Below are positions 1 through 5,783 of a stretch of 7,590 bases of DNA, one piece after another. Location: contig VAYK01000209.1 of the NCBI GenBank assembly GCA_005884985.1, forward strand, positions 1 through 7,590. The letters are read 5' to 3'. Positions within the stretch are counted from its first letter, which is position 1. Each line of letters starts with the position of its first letter. Under the pieces are notes generated by a model that had not been told where the DNA came from, did not search any database, and saw nothing but the letters and a program-made list of their open reading frames with translations. The DNA comes from Actinomycetota bacterium (GTDB lineage: Bacteria; Actinomycetota; Thermoleophilia; Solirubrobacterales; 70-9). Made by a program: the position numbers and the translations under genes.

Positions 1-971
1 AACCCCGCGATCAGGGCGGCGAAGCCCGTGATCGAGTAGCTGAGCGCGAGCCCAACGAGCAGTATCCCCGAGGCGATCGCCGCTGCAGTCTGAGCCCAGG
101 TGCCGCGAGACCAGGCCAGATAGGCGCCCAGGGCGACCAGGATCAGCGCCAGGTAGCGTCCGAAGACGTTCGGGTCGTAGAAGAGCGAGTTGACCCGGAA
201 GTAGAGGTGGATCTGGTTCGACTGGAGCAGGTTGCCTCGGCTGAGGATCAGATCGCGCGCCGCGTACTCGCCGAACGCGACCGCGGCGAACAGGAGGCCC
301 ATCGCCGAGACCGCGATCAGAACTCCACCCAGCATCCGTCTGGTCCAGCGCACCTCGCCCAGGAGCATCAGCATCACGGCGAACGGCACGAGGAAGAAGG
401 AGGCGTTCTCGATGGCGTTCGAGACGTCGGCCGTATAGATGGTCTGGATCGCGTAGAGGACGAGCGTCGCGGCGAGGACCCGGTACAGCCAGATGCCCGC
501 CGGCCAATCGGTGAGACTGATCGCGGGGGGGTCATTGGGCCGACGTCCGTCGGCCCGGGTCTCGCGCTCGCTCAGGGCCGTGTACGCGAAGCAGGCCAGT
601 CCGCCGGCGATCACCATGTACAGGGGAATGAGCAGGTGTGAGGTATGGCCGCCGAGCTGCACCGGCACGCGCAGGGGTAAGGCGGCGAACACGCTGACCG
701 GGAAGATCCAGGCAAACCGCCGGAAGACGGCGGCAGCACCGCCGACCGCAAGCAGGGCTACAGCGATCGCCGCGGCCAGCTTGGCCGGGTGACTCCGGAA
801 GTCGATCAACCGTGTCGAGTGCCATACGTCTCCCGCAACAAGCGCCGGCGCGGCGATCAGCGCCACCGCCGCAGCCCCGTAGCGAAGTCGCGGGTCGCGC
901 GCGAGCAGCGCGACCGCCGCGCCCCCGCAGGCCACCAGAATTCCGAGGAGCTGGAGGGAGGACGCCGTCAC
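1..971 (-). CDS. O-antigen ligase/polymerase family membrane protein (C-terminus beyond window)
   Basis: Reading leftward from a GTG at 971, the frame stays open to the window edge, giving at least 323 residues and no stop. The protein is a chain of hydrophobic helices with short charged loops, as in the Wzy/WaaL O-antigen ligase superfamily (PF04932). The most telling stretch is RVNSLFYDPNVFGRYLA (about residues 258-274), a pattern I recognise from actinobacterial O-antigen ligase-like proteins. It is followed by a helix, then SYSITGF, where homologues have a short Ser-rich segment before the large extracellular loop. The family moves lipid-linked glycan onto an acceptor, or polymerises it, on the outer face of the membrane. 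The GTG overlaps the TGA of the upstream FlgD-like gene (GTGA), so translation is probably coupled. No convincing Shine-Dalgarno sequence is visible. The catalytic loop lies outside the window, so ligase and polymerase cannot be told apart. Family call firm, exact role uncertain. Confidence 0.85.
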   Translation of the reverse strand, partial: MTASSLQLLGILVACGGAAVALLARDPRLRYGAAAVALIAAPALVAGDVWHSTRLIDFRSHPAKLAAAIAVALLAVGGAAAVFRRFAWIFPVSVFAALPLRVPVQLGGHTSHLLIPLYMVIAGGLACFAYTALSERETRADGRRPNDPPAISLTDWPAGIWLYRVLAATLVLYAIQTIYTADVSNAIENASFFLVPFAVMLMLLGEVRWTRRMLGGVLIAVSAMGLLFAAVAFGEYAARDLILSRGNLLQSNQIHLYFRVNSLFYDPNVFGRYLALILVALGAYLAWSRGTWAQTAAAIASGILLVGLALSYSITGFAALIAG

Positions 972-1387
972 GGGCGACCGGTCTCGACGATGTCGATTCG
1001 CCGCGGATAGGCCATGTCACGATCCTGCCCGGGGAGGATCACCCTGAGCCGGTAGCGGTGGTTGGGGTTCGGGATGGCGCCGGAGGCGGTGCGGCCGTTC
1101 CAGGTGAACGAAACCGGCTTGTTCGCCACCAGCGGCCCCTCATAGAGGGTGCGGATCGGCTTCAGGTTCGGGCCGACGATCTCGACCGTGGCATCGGGAT
1201 CGCTCTCGCGGACGAAGAACCGGATGTTCGCCACGCGGTACTTGCCCCGCCCCTGCGGCGAGATCTGGTGCGTGAGGTGCGTCACCTGCAGCGCCAGGTC
1301 CGGGGTCCGGGCGTGGACCACGATCGCCGCTGTGCCCACCGACGCCACGAGCAGCACGACGAACAAGGCCGAGCCGATGCGGTTCAC
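968..1387 (-). CDS. small membrane-anchored FlgD-like Ig-domain protein
   Basis: The protein has 139 residues. Residues 5-25 form one hydrophobic segment, either an uncleaved signal anchor or a signal peptide without an obvious lipobox. The rest (about 50-135) looks like a single FlgD-type Ig/beta-sandwich domain: a strand VEIVGPN, then FTWNGRTASG (95-103), then YRLRVIL (112-118) and a closing strand RRIDIVE. The W-N-G-R...G...Y-R-L-R-V order is the usual signature of FlgD_ig-like repeats, found in many secreted proteins as well as the flagellar hook cap protein. No flagellar gene is nearby, so a role in flagella is unlikely. The GTG start overlaps the TGA of the upstream LytR_C gene, and its own TGA overlaps the ligase-family GTG. 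That fixes it in the operon and suggests an extracytoplasmic accessory of the ligase (inference). Fold call moderately sure, function unknown. Confidence 0.8.
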   Translation of the reverse strand: MNRIGSALFVVLLVASVGTAAIVVHARTPDLALQVTHLTHQISPQGRGKYRVANIRFFVRESDPDATVEIVGPNLKPIRTLYEGPLVANKPVSFTWNGRTASGAIPNPNHRYRLRVILPGQDRDMAYPRRIDIVETGRP

Positions 1388-2211
1388 GGCTTGGCGCGAT
1401 CGGCCCCAGCGAGCACGACCACGGCGGCGCCACCCGCCGCCTGCTCCGTTTGCCGATCGATCGGTTGCACCGGCCTTACCCCGAGGTCATGCGCCACCTT
1501 CTGGGCGGCTCGCTGCTGCCCCGGCGCGTACATCACCACAGTCTGGTCGAACTGGTTGCGACTGTTGGTCACGGTGCCCAGCTTGAAGCCATTCACCCGC
1601 ACGTCGTCCCCCACCTTCGCCGCCAGCCCCGGTACCGAGGTCCCGTTGAGCACCGCGACCTCGACGTCGCCGGGCACGATCCCCCCCGGTTTCGGGCCCT
1701 GCTTCGACGCCCCGCCGCCGCCCAGCAGCTCCCCCGAGCCAAAGATTGCCGCCAGGCCGAGCACGACCGCGACCGCCGCCACCGCAGAGAGCACCCATGG
1801 CTGGCTGACGCGGCCAACCAGCCGGCGCCAGCGCGGATGCGGCAGCAGGGCAGCGCGCTCCATCGTGATCCGCTCCAGGGCCGGACGCTCGTGGGTAACT
1901 CGCTGCGCCGGCGTAAGCGGCACGCCCGGGACCGCCGGCACGGGGGCCGTCGGTTCGGACGCCGGGGGCGGCGCCACCACGGTCGGCGCCGCGGCTGCCC
2001 GCCCGCCCGCCTCCACGTCGCTCGGCGCCTCCTGCTCGGGGCCGAACAGGGCCTCCAGCTCGGTCTCGGCTCGATCCAGGAGGCCCTCGCTCTCTCGCCG
2101 CTGGGAGGCGTACAGCGGCAAGAGCAGAACGAATGCAACCGTGGCGGCGAGCGCGACGTACGCCGGCAGATGGCGGGCGATGTCGTACACGCCCGCGACG
2201 GGCAGCTCCAT
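1384..2211 (-). CDS. two-pass membrane protein with C-terminal LytR_C domain (downstream paralogue)
   Basis: The protein has 275 residues. Helix 1 is about 16-34. Then comes a roughly 100-residue loop with an acidic part and an Ala/Pro-rich part (70-100). Basic residues HPRWRR precede helix 2 (about 137-158). A Gly-rich linker leads to a LytR_C domain (PF13399) at about 183-268, recognisable from VEVAVLNGTSVPGLA, GFKLGTV, TVVMYAPGQ and AAQKVAHDLG. Positive charges flanking the loop put it in the cytoplasm and LytR_C outside. LytR_C is best known as the tail of LytR-CpsA-Psr wall-polymer ligases, but the catalytic LCP domain is absent. ATG 2211 was chosen because GGGAG (2221-2225) lies 9 nt upstream and it starts 2 bp after the preceding stop. 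The frame stays open much further upstream only because the DNA is GC-rich. The stop overlaps the next GTG. Function unknown. Confidence 0.88.
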   Translation of the reverse strand: MELPVAGVYDIARHLPAYVALAATVAFVLLLPLYASQRRESEGLLDRAETELEALFGPEQEAPSDVEAGGRAAAAPTVVAPPPASEPTAPVPAVPGVPLTPAQRVTHERPALERITMERAALLPHPRWRRLVGRVSQPWVLSAVAAVAVVLGLAAIFGSGELLGGGGASKQGPKPGGIVPGDVEVAVLNGTSVPGLAAKVGDDVRVNGFKLGTVTNSRNQFDQTVVMYAPGQQRAAQKVAHDLGVRPVQPIDRQTEQAAGGAAVVVLAGADRAKP

Positions 2212-2213
2212 CG

Positions 2214-2966
2214 CTAGCCGCTCCCGCCCGCGAACTGGGCGTCGTCGAGCCCCAGGGCCAGGGCCAGAGGGGCGCCATCCGCGCGAGCCCTGACATCTGT
2301 CGTCATCGCCGTGGTGGGGGTGTCCCCGAGCTTTGGCTTGATCGCCTTCGCCAGCTTCTTGGCCTGCGGCTCCTCCCCCGGCGCGAACATCGCCACCGTG
2401 TTGGTGAAACTCGACCCCGCGTTGGCGACCGTGCCTGTCTTGTACCCGGCGGCCTTCACGACCTGCTTGCCCACGAGTGCCGCGAGGCCCGGGACGCCCG
2501 TCCCGTTCAACACCGCCACGTGGGGCTTCCCGGAGGATCCGTGCTTGTGGTGGTTGCCGTCGTTCCCGCCGAAGACGCCGAAGCCGCTGGTCAGCACGCC
2601 GGCCGCCACCACCCCGATTGCAACGGCGGCCAGGACGTATCGCCCGTCGACCGGAAGCCGCCGATCCAGCTCGGTTAGACGGGGAGTCACCGCGGCCGTC
2701 ACCCGTGCCCAGGCCGCGCCCAGCCTGCGATGCTGGGCCGCCGCCTCCTCCCCTGCCGCCTCGCCGGCGTCCGGCCCGCCGCGGGAGGCCTCGGCCGCCG
2801 CCTGTACGGCCTCGGCCGCCTCCTGAGCGCGCTCGGGAGCCCGGCCGGCCCACTCGCGCAGGCGGCGGATGTCTCGCGCCTGCTGGAAGAGGAGGAAGGC
2901 CAGGGTCGCCAGCCCCACGAAAGCGACGATGCCCAGAATGGGCCCGATCGACTCGATGACGTGCAT
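2214..2966 (-). CDS. two-pass membrane protein with C-terminal LytR_C domain (upstream paralogue)
   Basis: The protein has 250 residues with the same plan as its downstream neighbour. Helix 1 is about 8-28, followed by basic RDIRRLREW. An Ala/Glu/Arg-rich, probably helical or coiled loop covers about 40-90. Helix 2 is about 109-129, then a hydrophilic linker with HHKH, then a LytR_C domain from about 148 (HVAVLNGTGVPGLA, GYKTGTV, TVAMFAPGE, AKKLAKAI). Topology is therefore N-out, loop-in, LytR_C-out. No LCP catalytic domain is present. The shared LNGT.VPGLA core and layout mark the two as paralogues from a tandem duplication, although their loops and C-terminal tails have diverged. It is the first gene of the tight leftward cluster. 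ATG 2966 has no Shine-Dalgarno sequence, but a TAAGAT box lies 12 nt upstream, suggesting a very short leader. The domain is recognised with good confidence; the cellular role is not known. Confidence 0.88.
   Translation of the reverse strand: MHVIESIGPILGIVAFVGLATLAFLLFQQARDIRRLREWAGRAPERAQEAAEAVQAAAEASRGGPDAGEAAGEEAAAQHRRLGAAWARVTAAVTPRLTELDRRLPVDGRYVLAAVAIGVVAAGVLTSGFGVFGGNDGNHHKHGSSGKPHVAVLNGTGVPGLAALVGKQVVKAAGYKTGTVANAGSSFTNTVAMFAPGEEPQAKKLAKAIKPKLGDTPTTAMTTDVRARADGAPLALALGLDDAQFAGGSG
2216..2225 (-). promoter_or_regulatory. ribosome binding site of the downstream LytR_C gene
   Basis: On the minus strand GGGAG (2225 to 2221) ends 9 nt before ATG 2211, inside the last codons of the upstream paralogue. 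This fixes the start at 2211 despite the long open frame upstream. It also shows that the second gene is translated by its own initiation within the operon. Confidence 0.5.
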
Positions 2967-2978
2967 CAGTGCGGGCGC

Positions 2979-2984
2979 ATCTTA
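2979..2984 (-). promoter_or_regulatory. candidate -10 box (TAAGAT) for the LytR_C/ligase operon
   Basis: TAAGAT on the minus strand fits the TANNNT form of actinobacterial -10 elements and is an AT-rich island in very GC-rich DNA. It lies 12 nt before ATG 2966, so a transcript starting 6-7 nt downstream would carry a leader of only about 5 nt. That would explain the missing Shine-Dalgarno sequence. No TTGACA-like -35 is present; that region falls in the 2997-3012 palindrome. Weak evidence. The four genes could also be read through from the dehydratase gene. Confidence 0.3.
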
Positions 2985-2996
2985 GGACGCGGGGAA

Positions 2997-3012
2997 CCCG
3001 GGCCGGCCCGGG
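2997..3012. repeat. perfect 16-bp GC palindrome between two genes
   Basis: CCCGGGCCGGCCCGGG is exactly self-complementary and lies in the 73-bp gap between the dehydratase stop and the first LytR_C start. No T-run follows on either strand, so it is not a classical intrinsic terminator. It could be a U-less terminator or processing hairpin behind the dehydratase gene. It could also be an operator, since it covers the -35 position of the candidate promoter at 2979-2984. In DNA this GC-rich, chance is also possible. Confidence 0.4.
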
Positions 3013-3039
3013 GATCAGGTCCGAGCAGGGGCGGTGTGC

Positions 3040-5034
3040 CTAGCGCGGTGCGTCCGCACCCGGGGCCGGGGACTCAGCGGGTATGGCCGAGGAGTCGGAG
3101 ATTCGCTCGGTGACGACCTCGACCACCCGCTCGGCCAGCCCGGCCTCGTCACCGGCGGCGACGAACGCCTCGAGCCGCTCGATCGAGCCCTCCACCCAGG
3201 CTGGGTCGAGCGGACGCGTTCGCACCGCGCGCACGATGCGCTCGGCGCTCGTCGGCTGCGCACGCTCGTCGACATTGAACAGCTCCTCGTGGATCTTCTC
3301 GCCCGCGCGGGGACCGACGAACTGGATCGCCACGTCCTCGTCGGGCTCGTAGCCAGCCAGGTTGATCATGTTGCGGGCAAGATCGAGGATCCGCACCGGC
3401 TCGCCCATCTCGAGCACGAAGACGTCGCCCGAGCTCGCGCCAAGGTCACCCGCCTGGATCACCAGCTGGACGGCCTCCGGGATCGTCATGAAGTAGCGGG
3501 TCATCTCGGGATGGGTGACGGTGACCGGACCGCCCTTCTCGATCTGGCTGCGGAAGATCGGGACCACGCTGCCCGACGAGGCCAGCACGTTGCCGAAGCG
3601 GACGATGATGAAGCGGGTGTCCCGGTGTTGGTGCCCGTCCGCCTCGACGATCCACTCGGCCATCGCCTTGGAGGCTCCCATCACGGTCCGGGGATTGACG
3701 GCCTTGTCGGTGGAGATCAGCACGAACCGCTCCGCGCCGGCCGCCGCGGCCATTCCCGCCGTCACCCGGGTGGCGATCGCGTTGTTGCGCACCGCCTCGA
3801 GGGGATTCGCCTCCATCAGCGGCACGTGCTTGTACGCGGCGGCGTGGAAGACGATGTCCGGCTTGAAACGCTGCATCACCTCGAGCATCCGCTCGCCCTC
3901 CTTGCAGTCGGCGAGCACCGCCTCGACCCGGGTGAAGTGCCATTCGTCGAGCAACTCGCGGTCGATCCGAAACAGGTTGTCCTCGGCGTGGTCGAGCAGC
4001 ACCAGGAGCTTCGGCCGCACGCGGGCGATCTGGCGGCAAAGCTCGGCGCCGACTGAGCCGCCTGCTCCCGTCACCATCACGATCTTGTCCTCCAGGTAGG
4101 CGCCGACCCGGTCGAGCTCGATCACCACCGGATCTCTTCCCAGCACATCCTCGACCCGGACCTCGCGCAGCTGGCGGGTGAGCTGGACACCGCCGCGCAG
4201 CAGCTCGAACACGGTCGGCAGCGTGCGCACGGTGATGTCGCGCTCGCGGCAGGCCGCAACGACCTTGGCACGCAGCACGCCCGGCGCCGAGGGGATCGCG
4301 ATGACCACCTCGTCTGGCGCCGTGCGGTCGAGGATCCCCCCGATCTCGTCCGTCGATCCAAGCACCTTGACCCCGACCGCGTGCATACCGCGCTTGCGTG
4401 GGTCGTCGTCCACGAAGCCGATCGCACGGGCGCCCAAGTTCGGGTTCAGCCGCAGCTCCCGCACCACCATCTGACCGCCCGACCCAGCGCCCACGACGAG
4501 CACCCCGCGGGTGCGGCGGCGGCGCGTGGCCCGGTCGGGCCGCTCCGCGATCATCCGCCTCGCGAGCCGGGCGCCGCACAACAGGACGATGGTGAGCAGG
4601 AAGTCGAACACCACCACCGATCTGGGGAGGTTGTAGGAGTAGGGCTTGGCGAGGGTGAAGACCGCTACCAGCAGCCCGCTCGCCACCGCGGCGGCGCGGA
4701 CCACCGGCCACAGGTCGGGGAGCTGGAAGTAGCGCCACCACTTCTGGTTCAGGCCGAGGACGCTGAACACGATCGCCTTGCCGAGGGCGACGAACGCGAT
4801 CGTGCCAATCAGCATCGTCCAGTAGCGGTCGGGGACGCCGCCGGGTGAATCGAGGAAGCGCAGCTGAAATGCCAGCGCGAAGGAGGCCGTGGCGAGCAGG
4901 GCATCGGCTAGGAACTTCAACGCCCATCGCCCGTGCACGCGATCCGTTGCCTGGCGCCGCAGGTAGGTCCGCAGACTGCCGCTCGCATGCCCTCGCCAAC
5001 CGTCGAGCTCGCTCGCCGGCGTGTCTTCAAGCAT
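3040..5034 (-). CDS. membrane-bound nucleotide-sugar 4,6-dehydratase, FlaA1/CapD/WbpM family
   Basis: The protein has 664 residues from ATG 5034. Four N-terminal helices (about 39-59, 72-93, 110-129, 140-156) precede a first Rossmann domain with GAGSGG (182-187). The second, catalytic SDR domain starts at TGAGGSVG (322-329). Family hallmarks follow: HAAAYKHVPLME (397-408), STDKAVNP (441-448), MGASK (452-456) and RFGNVLASSGSV (479-490). Met452 replaces the usual SDR Tyr of YxxxK, giving the Ser-Met-Lys arrangement of WbpM/PglF-type enzymes, which turn UDP-GlcNAc into a 4-keto-6-deoxy sugar. The product would feed deoxy- or diamino-sugars into surface glycans at the inner membrane face. Substrate is inferred from family. 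An in-frame ATG at 5121, exactly 7 nt after a TACACT box, would give 693 residues. I prefer 5034 because codons between the two have many A/T third positions, the extra peptide is Arg-rich, and 38 residues already precede helix 1. Confidence 0.95.
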   Translation of the reverse strand: MLEDTPASELDGWRGHASGSLRTYLRRQATDRVHGRWALKFLADALLATASFALAFQLRFLDSPGGVPDRYWTMLIGTIAFVALGKAIVFSVLGLNQKWWRYFQLPDLWPVVRAAAVASGLLVAVFTLAKPYSYNLPRSVVVFDFLLTIVLLCGARLARRMIAERPDRATRRRRTRGVLVVGAGSGGQMVVRELRLNPNLGARAIGFVDDDPRKRGMHAVGVKVLGSTDEIGGILDRTAPDEVVIAIPSAPGVLRAKVVAACRERDITVRTLPTVFELLRGGVQLTRQLREVRVEDVLGRDPVVIELDRVGAYLEDKIVMVTGAGGSVGAELCRQIARVRPKLLVLLDHAEDNLFRIDRELLDEWHFTRVEAVLADCKEGERMLEVMQRFKPDIVFHAAAYKHVPLMEANPLEAVRNNAIATRVTAGMAAAAGAERFVLISTDKAVNPRTVMGASKAMAEWIVEADGHQHRDTRFIIVRFGNVLASSGSVVPIFRSQIEKGGPVTVTHPEMTRYFMTIPEAVQLVIQAGDLGASSGDVFVLEMGEPVRILDLARNMINLAGYEPDEDVAIQFVGPRAGEKIHEELFNVDERAQPTSAERIVRAVRTRPLDPAWVEGSIERLEAFVAAGDEAGLAERVVEVVTERISDSSAIPAESPAPGADAPR

Positions 5035-5079
5035 GCCGGGCTCGCCTGGTCCTTGGTCGGGTTGGCGTTCGCTCGGCAC

Positions 5080-5093
5080 GGTACGACGGTACC
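5080..5093. repeat. inverted repeat GGTAC-GACG-GTACC in the dehydratase leader
   Basis: Five-base arms (GGTAC at 5080-5084 and GTACC at 5089-5093) are separated by 4 bp. They overlap a 7-bp direct repeat, ACGGTAC, at 5078-5084 and 5086-5092. The site lies about 30-40 nt downstream of the predicted dehydratase transcription start, so it could act as an operator or a small RNA hairpin. It is short, and may be chance. Confidence 0.25.
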
Positions 5094-5128
5094 CACCACG
5101 GCGGCGACGGGAGCGCCACATGCCGGCG

Positions 5129-5136
5129 AGTGTAAT
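5129..5136. promoter_or_regulatory. candidate divergent promoter with overlapping -10 boxes
   Basis: AGTGTAAT reads TACACT on the minus strand (5134 to 5129) and TGTAAT on the plus strand (5131-5136). Two -10-like hexamers therefore share four base pairs, facing opposite ways, between the divergent dehydratase and dedA genes. The minus box is followed after exactly 7 nt by ATG 5121. The plus box sits 11 nt before the dedA GTG at 5148, implying a leader of only about 5 nt. The segment is the most AT-rich part of the gap. No good -35 hexamer is visible in either direction. Assignment is inferred from position and sequence only. Confidence 0.45.
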
Positions 5137-5147
5137 GCTGATCACCC

Positions 5148-5783
5148 GTGACCGCCGACATCCTCGACCCACTGGTCCGTGCCGCCACAGACTTCATCGA
5201 CGCCACAGGTCTGGCGGGCGTGTTCGTCCTCATGACCCTGGAGAGTGCCTGCATTCCGATCCCCAGCGAGGCGATCATGCTGTTCGCGGGCTTCAACGTC
5301 TCTGAGGGCAACCTTTCCCTGGTGGGGATCGTCGCCGCCGGGGTGCTGGGAAATCTCGCCGGCTCGCTGATCGCCTACGCCGCGGGTTATTACGGTCGCA
5401 TCGAGCTATTGGACCGCCACAAGTTGATCCACGTCAGCCGCCGCCATCTCGAATCGGCGGATCGGTGGTTCGAGCGCCACGGCTCGGCCACCGTCTTCTT
5501 CACTCGCATGCTGCCGATCATCCGCACCTTCATCTCCTTGCCGGCCGGGGTGGCAAGGATGCCACTGGGGAGATTCGTCGTCTTCACCGTCGCCGGCTCG
5601 ATCCCCTGGGTCCTGACGCTGGCGATCGTCGGCCGGGAAGTCGGTGACCGCTGGGACCAGTGGAGGAGCCACCTGCACTACGCCGATTACGGGGTGGTCG
5701 CCGTGATCGTGATGGGCATCGCCTACCTGCTCATCCGGCGGCGTCGCGGGAGCGCCGAGTGGGAGCCGACGCCCCCGGCCTGA
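5148..5783 (+). CDS. DedA/VTT (SNARE-associated) family membrane protein, likely undecaprenyl-phosphate translocase
   Basis: The 211-residue length is typical for DedA proteins (PF09335). Hallmarks are ESACIPIPSEAIMLFAGF (32-49, with the PIPSE re-entrant motif), GNLAGSLIAYAAGYYGR (68-84) and RMLPIIRTFISLPAGVARM (120-138). Arg120 and Arg126 are spaced like the two essential arginines of E. coli YqjA. The C-terminus has a helix at about 182-196 followed by basic RRRR, so it is probably cytoplasmic. Family members have been shown to carry undecaprenyl phosphate back to the inner membrane leaflet, while others affect proton-dependent homeostasis. The overlap with a uppP-like gene favours carrier recycling here (inference). 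GTG 5148 is the only start that keeps the whole first helix. No Shine-Dalgarno sequence precedes it, consistent with a near-leaderless transcript from the divergent promoter. Family call is firm; the transported lipid is inferred. Confidence 0.93.
   Translation: MTADILDPLVRAATDFIDATGLAGVFVLMTLESACIPIPSEAIMLFAGFNVSEGNLSLVGIVAAGVLGNLAGSLIAYAAGYYGRIELLDRHKLIHVSRRHLESADRWFERHGSATVFFTRMLPIIRTFISLPAGVARMPLGRFVVFTVAGSIPWVLTLAIVGREVGDRWDQWRSHLHYADYGVVAVIVMGIAYLLIRRRRGSAEWEPTPPA
5748..5752 (+). promoter_or_regulatory. ribosome binding site deciding the uppP start
   Basis: GGGAG ends 6 nt before GTG 5759, inside the 3' end of dedA. It selects this GTG over upstream in-frame starts such as ATG 5660, which would add 33 Arg-rich residues unlike any UppP. 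It also implies a 25-bp overlap with dedA. Confidence 0.6.

Noticed and set aside
968..1387. Flagellar hook-cap gene flgD
   Set aside because: Only the Ig-like domain type is shared. The protein is too short, has a membrane anchor, and no flagellar genes are near.
812..2293. 493-codon open frame on the plus strand
   Set aside because: It lies antisense to the ligase, FlgD-like and LytR_C genes, has low-complexity Ala/Arg/Pro/Ser-rich content and no domain. Antisense open frames are expected in such GC-rich DNA.
2212..2853. Upstream extension of the second LytR_C gene to 489 codons
   Set aside because: The added 214 codons read the upstream paralogue in a wrong frame and give Gly/Arg-rich junk. 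A ribosome binding site and a good first helix mark ATG 2211 as the start.
1384..2966. LytR-CpsA-Psr ligases
   Set aside because: Only the LytR_C tail is present. The cytoplasmic loops are low-complexity and lack any LCP catalytic domain.
2997..3012. Classical intrinsic terminator
   Set aside because: The palindrome is strong, but no T-run follows on either strand and it has no natural loop.
3034..4056. 340-codon plus-strand frame rich in His, Asp and Arg
   Set aside because: It is fully antisense to the conserved catalytic domain of the dehydratase and has composition typical of a shadow frame.
3446..4999. 517-codon minus-strand frame within the dehydratase
   Set aside because: It is an alternative frame of a gene whose conserved motifs are all in the other frame; the product is Arg/Gly/Pro-rich without any recognisable domain.
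5660..5758. ATG 5660 as the uppP start
   Set aside because: It would add 33 Arg-rich residues inside dedA. GTG 5759 has GGGAG 6 nt upstream and gives the family's normal length.
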